A DNA stretch of 64,000 nucleotides from positions 28,895 to 92,894 of the forward strand of contig SXIK01000173.1 in the NCBI GenBank assembly GCA_005772855.1, given 5' to 3'. Shown here piece after piece: positions 53,701 to 60,379 of this stretch (position 1 is its first letter; every line of letters begins with the position of its first letter). A program made the translations under genes and the position numbers. The DNA comes from Planctomycetia bacterium. Its GTDB lineage: Bacteria > Planctomycetota > UBA8108 > SXIK01. The notes beneath the pieces are model-generated. The model had not been told where the DNA came from and did not search any database. It was given only the letters and a program-made list of their open reading frames with translations.

Positions 53701-55152
53701 GGACTCGAGGAGGAGATGAGGCACTTCTTCGCCGACTTCTTGAAGGAGGTCCGACTGCGTGAGGCCCTCGACCTGAAACGACTTACGATGGACGAAGTGC
53801 TGGCGCTGTTGCGGGAGTGGAACCATCGCTTTCTGACGGACACTTACGTACAGGCGGAACGTATCAACCTGGCTGCGGACTTTTATCTCAAGGTCGCAAA
53901 GCAAGAGATCGAGAAGCGGGGCCTTGATCCCTCCACGTATCTGGGTCAAGTCCCCGAGACCGTCGTCCATGAGGCGATGTGCCTCCTTTACGCGATCCAG
54001 ATCGGCGAGCGACGGGTGGAGGATTTTCTTGCCTTGTTCGGTCACCGGGCGCCGGCGGATTACGAGCTCTCCAGGCCCCGTTACCAGGAGGATCCCAACC
54101 TCGTGGCCGAAATGGTCTCCAGGGCTCGTGCCAAGAATCACCCCGCGACCGAGCTGAAGCCTCCCGAGGCGCCGACGGATCGAATGTTCGAGTTGGCCGT
54201 CGATCGTGCATGCCGCTTCCAGGTGCTCAAGGAGGAGGCGAAGCACCACAGCCTGCGGGAGCTTGCGCTCATCCGGAGAGTGATTGTGGAGATCGGAACT
54301 CGTGTCGAGCTCGGAGCCGACGTTTTCCTTCTTACGCTCGATGAAACGCTGAAGTTGAACAACTCGGAGTTCTTGAATGATGCCATCGACCTCGTGGAGC
54401 AGAGAAAACATGACGCCATGGCCTTCGAGGGCATTCGCCTGACCACGGAGCTGCGTCTGTCGGAAATTGAGAGTCTGCTCGTGGACGAGGGTGGTATTCG
54501 CGCCGCGCAACCACTCGTGGTTAACGAAGGAAGTCTCCGTGGAACGCGCGTCGCCGGCGCCAAGGACGTCGAGGGCCGTGTTCGGGTAGTCACCGAGCCC
54601 GCCGACATCGATTCCTTTGAACGGGGCGAGATTCTCGTGGCCCGCTTCACCGACCCGACATGGACGCCTCTCTTCCCCCTGGCGGCGGGAGTCATCACCG
54701 AGGTCGGGGGTTGGCTGAGCCACGCCGCAATCGTGGCGAGGGAATACAACGTGACATGCAACGTGGGGGTGAATGGAGCCATCGCAAGCCTGCAATCGGG
54801 CGATCATGTACAGCTCAAAGCAGATGGATCTGTCATCAAGAAAAGGGGTGCAGGGGATCGAGTCAGCCTTGCAAGGCTGCCTTCTTCCGCGCCCGTGGCG
54901 ATGGTCATGCAGGGGCAAATCATCGAGGCTCTGCTCAGAACCTTCTCGTCCACGGAGGCGATCGTCGACGTGCAGGACCAGGAGCTCAAAGTGGGCCAAG
55001 GGCTCTCCATCACGCTCCCAGGCCACAACGGTAAAGTCGTCGAGGCCAGGGTCTTGCGCCGGCACAAGTCGGGCGGCTACGCCATTAGCTTCAAGAAGCC
55101 GCTCGACGATGGCTCCGGCCCCGAAGAAGCCAGGGGGCCCCAGAAGAACTAG
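50776..55152 (+). CDS. Fusion: double rhodanese + YidC/Oxa1 insertase + rifampin-phosphotransferase-like dikinase
   Basis: 1458 residues in one open frame. Two N-terminal membrane segments (about 40-66 and 85-103) precede rhodanese 1 (150-246; LNLIDVRESEEVE, Cys209 in LLLCESGNRSG) and rhodanese 2 (270-370; LFVDVRYPGDFALGHLPDAVNL, Cys332 in PCYDKRS). Residues 402-590 are a YidC/Oxa1 core: LVLRLLVLPLTAKADRDQ with the conserved groove arginine Arg421, APQVKELKARLKGDPQRLSRAILGLYRKE and several more helices. Then comes a PEP-synthase-type ATP-grasp (615-845; GAGNKAIRLGRMLEEGIPVPDGF, AVRSSGLNED, GGIVVQKMV, FMILQARDIT), a helical middle domain (about 885-1235), and a phosphohistidine swivel (1240-1355; GGWLSHAAIVARE, His1316), as in rifampin phosphotransferases. 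About 90 C-terminal residues may be PilZ-like. Function unknown: membrane-tethered sulfur-handling, insertion and phosphoryl-transfer activities in one chain. Confidence 0.88.
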   Translation: MPRRILFLVNFRHPIDLRWGLSSALLALTPSPLWAIPSPDLVVNFVASAAQVLGLLTVVAGSFAYSGAKHSRARGATSSNRRWPFRILTTLLLVSVVANVLQYSSGMDSRNQRLQTNLWRSSTEAGKKVGDVNLKTLSISDQQKRPEAITTETLERWMSEKKPLNLIDVRESEEVEMGKIEGAWPRRYPDLLKDRTGLIVEGKETLLLCESGNRSGELCGKFLEEKLPCRFVIGGYEKWVAEGRPMVDMQARASGEIRDIPEYPRKAVLLDTPEVMALLESENALFVDVRYPGDFALGHLPDAVNLALRPMLSSEIEPALKALPKRPIVAPCYDKRSSFYAMILGLRLHRMGLDFRGRYTVPHEFAQKVEDKAWVSQWKEAQAGSTLLGVVSRPLTSSLKWLEARTGSLLLGIVSLVLVLRLLVLPLTAKADRDQLIQKRLAPQVKELKARLKGDPQRLSRAILGLYRKERLTLGRNLLGTTAQILLFIVFFSVVGNVAANSNEAIAWLPSLANPDPLHILPVIVGMLICVFLIWNTEQRTPLRVAGHVACGLLLLGITFHLKAAVNIYLATNLTLLITQSRIVRWALRSRSAPAQGSPETPPLEDPGIAPLRLAHRVAGAGNKAIRLGRMLEEGIPVPDGFIVTDALLGRSADKLELTPGEERRVSKAWRDIRAVHVAVRSSGLNEDGAQKSYAGVFESILNVPRERFYHALAEVHGSLRASRVLAYSGLAKERGGIVVQKMVPAEYAGVLFTEHPATLGCMLVELVKGLGDALVSGTATPTSFRYGRFSGKLLETNPPPVDLAGLIELGQRVEKIFKRPQDIEWAYAAGKFMILQARDITTSSRAGAHRKAVLESERHRILELAARSLQEAEAEGIDVLPAADPVVFAQNELSELLPRPTPLSLSFMESLWAPGGSTDLACRSLGIPYDAAENAPPLVNTIFGNLYVSTIETRRRLRRGPGAAASFKLARAGKGLEEEMRHFFADFLKEVRLREALDLKRLTMDEVLALLREWNHRFLTDTYVQAERINLAADFYLKVAKQEIEKRGLDPSTYLGQVPETVVHEAMCLLYAIQIGERRVEDFLALFGHRAPADYELSRPRYQEDPNLVAEMVSRARAKNHPATELKPPEAPTDRMFELAVDRACRFQVLKEEAKHHSLRELALIRRVIVEIGTRVELGADVFLLTLDETLKLNNSEFLNDAIDLVEQRKHDAMAFEGIRLTTELRLSEIESLLVDEGGIRAAQPLVVNEGSLRGTRVAGAKDVEGRVRVVTEPADIDSFERGEILVARFTDPTWTPLFPLAAGVITEVGGWLSHAAIVAREYNVTCNVGVNGAIASLQSGDHVQLKADGSVIKKRGAGDRVSLARLPSSAPVAMVMQGQIIEALLRTFSSTEAIVDVQDQELKVGQGLSITLPGHNGKVVEARVLRRHKSGGYAISFKKPLDDGSGPEEARGPQKN

Positions 55153-55253
55153 GTATCGCGCCCTCCGCGGCTCTCTTTCGGGAACGAGCTCGCGCCGGGC
55201 AATACCAAGTACCGCTTGAGCGATTGGGTCCCCGGGGATAGAACCCAGGCCTC

Positions 55254-56234
55254 ATGGACGCTCCTGAACCCCACTCGCTACCGGACCTCCACGACATTCA
55301 GGCCGCCGCCGAGAGGATACGAGACCTCATCCACCGCACCCCGACCCTCTCGAGCCGCTCTCTGGGCGAGCTTCACGGCGGTGAGGTAAGTCTCAAGGCA
55401 GAAAACCTCCAACGCGCAGGCGCTTTCAAGATCCGGGGAGCTCTCAATGCGCTCCTCGTGGCAAGGGAGCGCGCCCAGCTCGGGCCCGGCGGAGTCCTCA
55501 CCTACTCCTCGGGAAATCACGGGCAGGCCGTCGCGCTGGCCGCGAGGCTCCTGGGCTTTACGGCCACGGTGGTCGTTCCGGAGGACATGGCCAGAGTCAA
55601 GCGAGCTGCCGTCGAGGCTTACGGAGCCAGAATCATCGTTTGCGGCACAACCTCCGAGGATCGACGCCTGGGAGCCATGCGCCTTGCCCGGGAGACAGGA
55701 GCGCACCTCATCCCTCCGTATGATCACCCGGATGTTATTGCAGGGCAGGGAACGATTGCCCTGGAGGTGCTAGAAGATGTGCCAGAGCTGGAGGCTGTAG
55801 TCGTCCCGATTGGAGGCGGTGGCCTGATCGCTGGAGTCTCCATTGCCATCAAGATGCTGCGACCCGGTGTCCAGGTCATCGGAGCCGAACCCTCCACGTC
55901 CAACGACACGGCACTCTCGCTCGCCAGAGGCAAGCGTGTGACGATTCCACCTTCGAAGACGATCGCCGATGGCCTGAGGGCCCTCACTCCGGGAGCGCTG
56001 ACCTTCGAGGCGATTCGCCGGCACGTGGATCAAGTTCTCTGTGTTGACGACAACGAGATCCGGCAAGCCCAACGCCTCTTGCTCAATCGCGCAAAGCTCT
56101 TGACCGAGCCCTCGGGCGCCATCAGTGCCGCCGTTTACTGCCGGCACGGCGCGGCCCTCGCGGCGCGCAAGGTTGCTCTCGTCCTGAGCGGAGGAAACGT
56201 CGACTTGCCGCTGTTCGGAGAGACTCCCTCGTGA
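55254..56234 (+). CDS. PLP-dependent threonine/serine dehydratase-like enzyme
   Basis: 326 residues, the length of catabolic threonine dehydratases and serine racemases without a regulatory ACT domain. PLP lysine in LKAENLQRAGAFKIRGALNAL; SSGNHGQAVALAARLLGFTATVVVPEDM; glycine loop PIGGGGLIAGVSIAIK; and a C-terminal Ser-containing AKLLTEPSGAISAAV. It deaminates threonine or serine to the 2-oxoacid, or may act as a racemase; the sequence alone does not decide. Its stop overlaps the alpha/beta hydrolase start by GTGA, indicating coupling. Confidence 0.88.
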   Translation: MDAPEPHSLPDLHDIQAAAERIRDLIHRTPTLSSRSLGELHGGEVSLKAENLQRAGAFKIRGALNALLVARERAQLGPGGVLTYSSGNHGQAVALAARLLGFTATVVVPEDMARVKRAAVEAYGARIIVCGTTSEDRRLGAMRLARETGAHLIPPYDHPDVIAGQGTIALEVLEDVPELEAVVVPIGGGGLIAGVSIAIKMLRPGVQVIGAEPSTSNDTALSLARGKRVTIPPSKTIADGLRALTPGALTFEAIRRHVDQVLCVDDNEIRQAQRLLLNRAKLLTEPSGAISAAVYCRHGAALAARKVALVLSGGNVDLPLFGETPS

Positions 56235-57064
56235 CACCTCTGGACGGTGCTCCCACCAGGCAGAGCCGGCTCGCGAGCGCGCTGACGACCTCCCGCGGGC
56301 TCATGAGCCTCGTGCGAGGGGGCAGCGGCCGCCCGATCGTGATCCTTCACGACCTCGCCTCGAGCCATGAGTCCCTGAACGCGCTTGCCGAGGACTTGAA
56401 GCGCAACTTCCAGGTCATTCAGGTCGACCTTCTGGGGCACGGGGCCTCCGATCTACGCCCGTTGGACCTTTCCATATCAGCCCAATCCGACGCCGTGGTC
56501 GAGGTGCTGCACGACCTGGGCATCTACCGTCCCATCCTTGTTGGCCACTCCCTGGGGGGGGCCGTCGCCGTCCACGTCGCCGCCTACCATCCCGATCTCG
56601 TCGGAAAGCTCGTCCTCATTTCCGCAGGCATTTATGAGTACCGATTCCCGCTCTGCTGGCGACTCTGTCGAAGCCGACTGGGCTGGCATGTCCTCGGGCT
56701 CCTCGGCGGTCCTGGCGCCGTGGAGCGAGCTTTGCGGCTGGCCCGAGTCGTCTCGGGAAACGTGCGAACTTCCGTGAACAGGATCGAGTCGAGCGCCGGC
56801 TGGGCAGCGCTGGGGCGAGCGTTTCGTCAATCGACAAGCGATGCAGCGCTCAGCGAACTCGAGCGCCTCTCAGAGGATGCTCTGACGCATCCAACACTTG
56901 TCATCTGGGGCACCGAGAACCGAATCCTGCCCCTCGCTTCCGCGCGTGTCTTCTTTCAGGGCCGCCACAACGTTCGCTTCGTCGAGGTCGCAGGCACCGC
57001 TCATGCGGTAGCGGAGGAGGCGCCAAGAGTCGTGGCGGACTTGATCCGGGAGTTTCTCGAGTAA
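56231..57064 (+). CDS. Alpha/beta hydrolase
   Basis: 277 residues. Classic alpha/beta fold: IVILHDLASSHESLNALAEDLKRNFQVIQVDLLGHGASD, nucleophile elbow GHSLGG (Ser107), an acidic residue after the late strand (THPTLVIWGTENRILP) and histidine in EVAGTAHAVAEEAP. The start is a GTG overlapping the dehydratase stop. Substrates of such enzymes range from esters to carbon-carbon bonds, and nothing here narrows that. A lid-like region (RFPLCWRLCRSRLGWHVLGLL) lies in the middle. Confidence 0.85.
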   Translation: MTPLDGAPTRQSRLASALTTSRGLMSLVRGGSGRPIVILHDLASSHESLNALAEDLKRNFQVIQVDLLGHGASDLRPLDLSISAQSDAVVEVLHDLGIYRPILVGHSLGGAVAVHVAAYHPDLVGKLVLISAGIYEYRFPLCWRLCRSRLGWHVLGLLGGPGAVERALRLARVVSGNVRTSVNRIESSAGWAALGRAFRQSTSDAALSELERLSEDALTHPTLVIWGTENRILPLASARVFFQGRHNVRFVEVAGTAHAVAEEAPRVVADLIREFLE

Positions 57065-57152
57065 GGGCTCTATCCGTGGGGAGCTCCCGTGCGCCTGTTG
57101 CCCTCTACCGAGGTCAAAAATCAGCCGCAGCCAGAGCTCCGAATCCGCAATA

Positions 57153-57776
57153 TCACCCGGATGGAATGGCGGCGAGGAGTGTCGTTTTTCGCGGACTCAC
57201 TTTCCAGTTCTCAAGCAGCGGCGCCTCCTGGAGGCATGCGCCTTCCACCTTGAGCAGAAGGGTCTTCAGCTTGAGGCCCGCGGAAAACCCCGTGAGCCGG
57301 CCCTCGCTACCCACAACGCGGTGGCACGGAATCCAGAGCGGGATCGGATTCCGCCCCACAGCTCCTCCCACGGCACGCGCGGCTCCCGGCTTCCCGATTC
57401 GCCTCGCCACCTGCGCGTAGCTCCAGACATCACCGTGGGGAATGGTCAGGAGCACCTCCCAGACTTCTCGATCAAAGGGAGAACCCTGATCGCGCCAGTC
57501 GAGGGGCGCAGTAAAGCGTGTCAGTCGGCCGGCGAAATAGCGTTCAAGATCACTCGCAGCTTTCAACAGACCGCCCGGAATCGAGTAAGCAGCCCCCCGA
57601 GACGTCGGCGTCCCATTCGGTTCCGTCTGCGCACTCTCGAGCCGTTCCCACTGAAATGCCACGGACTGGATGCCAAGGGCTGTCCCTCGTACGCTGACGA
57701 GCAGAGACGGCTGAGCTCGGGGACGAAGTTGAATCACCGAGGACCCCGCCAGCGGCAATTTACTTGCGATGCGCAT
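57153..57776 (-). CDS. ogt: O6-methylguanine-DNA methyltransferase (Ogt type)
   Basis: 207 residues from the ATG at 57776 (the track start seven codons earlier is TTG). The C-terminal DNA-binding and transfer domain has FDREVWEVLLTIPHGDVWSYAQVARRIGKPGAARAVGGAVGRNPIPLWIPCHRVVGSEGRLTGFSAGLKLKTLLLKVEG, with the acceptor cysteine in PCHRV. It removes alkyl groups from guanine in a suicide reaction. The N-terminal half (residues 1-75) is a divergent RNase-H-like domain. No Ada transcription-factor domain is fused. Confidence 0.93.
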   Translation of the reverse strand: MRIASKLPLAGSSVIQLRPRAQPSLLVSVRGTALGIQSVAFQWERLESAQTEPNGTPTSRGAAYSIPGGLLKAASDLERYFAGRLTRFTAPLDWRDQGSPFDREVWEVLLTIPHGDVWSYAQVARRIGKPGAARAVGGAVGRNPIPLWIPCHRVVGSEGRLTGFSAGLKLKTLLLKVEGACLQEAPLLENWKVSPRKTTLLAAIPSG

Positions 57777-57827
57777 GTCTTTGAATTTCTCTGACAAGGT
57801 TCCAATATTTCAGCGACTGGAGCGCTC

Positions 57828-58379
57828 ATGAGTTTACCCCCCCACCCTCCGAACCCCGCCGAAGAAATTGTCGACCTCGTCGATGAGGAAAACCGTGTAA
57901 TAGGGAGCACCACCCGGCGCGAAGTCCGTGCCCGCAATCTGCTTCACAGAGGCGTGGGAATCCTCTGCAGGAACTCGAGCGGAGAGATCTACGTTCACCG
58001 TCGCACAAGCACCAAGGACATCTTTCCCGGCATGTACGACATGCTTGTTGGAGGCGTGGTAGGCGCAAGCGAGAGCTACGAAGCAGCCGCCACGCGTGAA
58101 ATTGCCGAGGAGCTCGGGATCGAAGGCCCTGAACCGGAGCTGCTTTTCCTTCACCTCTACCAGGGACCTCACAATCGGAGCTGGGTGGCCGTCTACGAGG
58201 TAACCTGGGACGGCCCGATCCACCACCAGGAAAGCGAAGTAGCATGGGGCAACTACATGACCGAGAAGGACCTGATGCGGAAACTTGAAGACTGGGACTG
58301 GGTCCCGGACGGCCTTGAGATCTTCCAGCGCTACTTGCAGTCCGGGAGGCAGTCCCCTCCCGCGTCAGAGCCCGCCTGA
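57828..58379 (+). CDS. Nudix hydrolase, YfcD / IPP-isomerase-like subgroup
   Basis: 183 residues. N-terminal EEIVDLVDEENRVIGSTTRREVRARNLLHRGVGILCRNSSGEIYVHRRTSTKDIFPGMYDMLVGG is typical of the YfcD/IDI-like Nudix group. The Nudix box GGVVGASESYEAAATREIAEELG is complete. It hydrolyses a nucleoside-diphosphate-linked or related substrate, not identified. GGAG seven bases before the ATG supports the start. The last 49 bases overlap the convergent beta-helix gene's end. Confidence 0.9.
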   Translation: MSLPPHPPNPAEEIVDLVDEENRVIGSTTRREVRARNLLHRGVGILCRNSSGEIYVHRRTSTKDIFPGMYDMLVGGVVGASESYEAAATREIAEELGIEGPEPELLFLHLYQGPHNRSWVAVYEVTWDGPIHHQESEVAWGNYMTEKDLMRKLEDWDWVPDGLEIFQRYLQSGRQSPPASEPA

Positions 58380-60100
58380 GGAAACGGGGAGGCTGGAGAG
58401 GACCCACCGCTGAACAGAAAGTTCAAGAGGTAGACCCCATCGGTGAGATTGATCACTGCGTCGTCATTGGTGTCGCAGGCATCAGGACACGCGGGAACGC
58501 CTTTTCCGAGGAAAAGATAGGAAAACACTGTCACTGCGTCAGTAATTTCCAGGGTTCCCGAAGAGGAGTCGCAATCACCCCGGACAAAGAGAACAAGGCT
58601 TTCGTCGCAATGGCCAGGGTACTCGTAGGCGCCAAGGTCAGGCCTGTAGTGGCTCTGGCTCGTGTCACAGACCGTCGACATGCGTCGGCAGTTGCCCGCA
58701 AAATCGGTCTTGATCTCGAGAGCATCCGCCACGATCCCCCTGTCGATCGCGTCCGAAAGAGCGGTGAGACGAAAGTCAAAGGCGGCGGGCGCCTCAACTC
58801 GGGGGTCCCCTGTATGATTCTGCCCCCCCTCGATCGTGGTGAGGGAGGACTTCTCAAGAAGGTTGTGCCTGATGGCTGAGTCAACGGTGGGAAACACAAT
58901 GCTTCGGTCCTCGTGCGTCCTCTTGAAGACCTCATCATAAAACTCAGATTCCCCGCCAATCTGCCAGCAAATGTTGTTGGTAAAACGGTATGGCGTCAAC
59001 CCATTGCCCTCGGCGACAAGCTCCTCCAGGTTATCGCCGTAGATAACATATTGATGGATTCCAACGAAGGTATTGCTCAGGATGCTGATGTTATTCAGGT
59101 GGAACTCTCGAGTGCTGAGATAAAGCCCATTCTCCACCTGCACCTTCAATGGTTCCGCAGGGTCGGGCAGGCCGTTGACGACATTCCCGGAGAAGTTGAA
59201 ATTCAAGGCCCCTCCCTTCACCGGAAAGGCGTCCGAACTCGCGCACTCCGTGACTTGCACTGCCGAGGCCACGCCCCGGAAAATGCACCGTTCGATACGA
59301 ACGGACAACTCGGATTGGAGCTCAAGGTAAAGGTCGATCCCAGCTCCAAGGAGCTTCCGTGGGGAGTAACGCCTCATCTCGTGGAATTGGCAGTCCTCAA
59401 CCGTGAGACTCAAGGCTGCGCTTTCCGGCGAGCTCACATAGATGCCCTCCGACGATCTCCGGAACACGCAGTGTTTCACCTCAATGGTCACAAGCGACCC
59501 CTTCAGGGGCGCAGCCTCCAAACCATGGGCGGATTGTCCCTCGATCCAGCAGTCCTCGATTCTGAGCTTCGCATCCCGGCTAACCGTGTCAAAAACAGTG
59601 AACGCCTGGCGCCCGCCAAATATCTGTAGTCCCGAGAAACTGAAGCGAGGCGCCTTTTCAAACTCCTCGGACCGAATCTTGAAAACCTCGACATTGGGGT
59701 CCACGTTCTCTATCCGAACCGAACCCACCCCCCCCGAGGCAACAAATTCTACAGAGTCGAACCCAACGGGCGGCACGAGTGGAAAGACGTTGAAGGATTC
59801 GCCGCCTTCCAAATTCCGATACTGGCCGCGAAGGAGCTCGAACCGGACCGCCTTGTGATTCTTTCCCTCCAACAGCTTTTCAACCGAGCGAATCGCATAA
59901 TCGATGGTGAGGAAGGGACGATCCTTTCCCCCGGAGCCATCTGCGTCTTCCGCATGGAGCCGATCGGGCCTCACATAAACCACGAGCGGACCGTCAGCTT
60001 CGGCCAGGCACCATGCTCGGCCTCCAAGCAGAAGACTGACACCCAGAAGCGCCCCAAGAGCGGAGCAAACAACGCATCGCAAAGCTCGTGCCTGGCTCAT
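58331..60100 (-). CDS. Secreted right-handed beta-helix protein with dockerin-like C-terminus
   Basis: 589 residues from the ATG at 60100, with AAGGTG six bases before it. A signal peptide (VVCSALGALLGVSLLLGGRAWCLA) leads to VVYVRPDRLHAEDADGSGGKDRPFLTIDYAIRSVEKLL, the usual start of pectate-lyase-like or DUF1565 beta-helices, and then turns of parallel beta-helix (IEDCWIEGQSAHGLEAAPLKGSLVTIEVKHCVFRRSSEGIYVSS). The C-terminus carries two Asp-rich, dockerin-like repeats: VRGDCDSSSGTLEITDAVTVFSYLFLGK and CDTNDDAVINLTDGVYLLNFLFSGG, which probably bind calcium. Such ends are common in planctomycete exported proteins and may tether them to the cell surface. The substrate, probably a polysaccharide, is unknown. 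Confidence 0.85.
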   Translation of the reverse strand: MSQARALRCVVCSALGALLGVSLLLGGRAWCLAEADGPLVVYVRPDRLHAEDADGSGGKDRPFLTIDYAIRSVEKLLEGKNHKAVRFELLRGQYRNLEGGESFNVFPLVPPVGFDSVEFVASGGVGSVRIENVDPNVEVFKIRSEEFEKAPRFSFSGLQIFGGRQAFTVFDTVSRDAKLRIEDCWIEGQSAHGLEAAPLKGSLVTIEVKHCVFRRSSEGIYVSSPESAALSLTVEDCQFHEMRRYSPRKLLGAGIDLYLELQSELSVRIERCIFRGVASAVQVTECASSDAFPVKGGALNFNFSGNVVNGLPDPAEPLKVQVENGLYLSTREFHLNNISILSNTFVGIHQYVIYGDNLEELVAEGNGLTPYRFTNNICWQIGGESEFYDEVFKRTHEDRSIVFPTVDSAIRHNLLEKSSLTTIEGGQNHTGDPRVEAPAAFDFRLTALSDAIDRGIVADALEIKTDFAGNCRRMSTVCDTSQSHYRPDLGAYEYPGHCDESLVLFVRGDCDSSSGTLEITDAVTVFSYLFLGKGVPACPDACDTNDDAVINLTDGVYLLNFLFSGGSSPASPFPQAGSDAGGDCLPDCK

Positions 60101-60379
60101 TGTGCTCACCTTTTCACTCAAGAACGTGAAGCCTGTTGTTTAATGAAGCCATCTTCAAAGAAGCACCTTGAAGCAAGAGTCTTCAAACAAGCATCTTCGA
60201 CCCAGTGGATCGGGCAACCAACCCGGCACCCATGCCTTGCACCAAGACTGAATCGTCAGACTCTTGCAGAGGCGCTCAGGCAGGCTGCGTCGTGCAGACT
60301 AGGAAAAATAGCCTGGGACTTTCCGATCGTCAAGAACTTTATGCAGGCTGCGCCGAGAGGTCTCTGTCCAGCGACGCGA
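60101..60379. other. Intergenic region with short imperfect direct repeats
   Basis: About 280 bases between two minus-strand genes, upstream of the beta-helix gene. CTTCAAAGAAGCA (60153) and CTTCAAACAAGCA (60181) form a near-identical 13-base direct repeat, within a run of CTTC/GAAG-type words at 60145-60200. This lies about 50-100 bases before the beta-helix start, where a regulator could bind. No ORF is supported. Confidence 0.3.

Noticed and set aside
52933-55065. 710-codon open frame antisense to the YidC fusion gene
   Set aside because: It has no recognisable domain, and it is explained by GC-rich codon use on the opposite strand, where every expected motif of the fusion protein is found.
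50776-55152. Treating the YidC fusion as several adjacent genes
   Set aside because: No stop, start-like gap or ribosome-binding site separates the domains; linkers are short and the reading frame is continuous.
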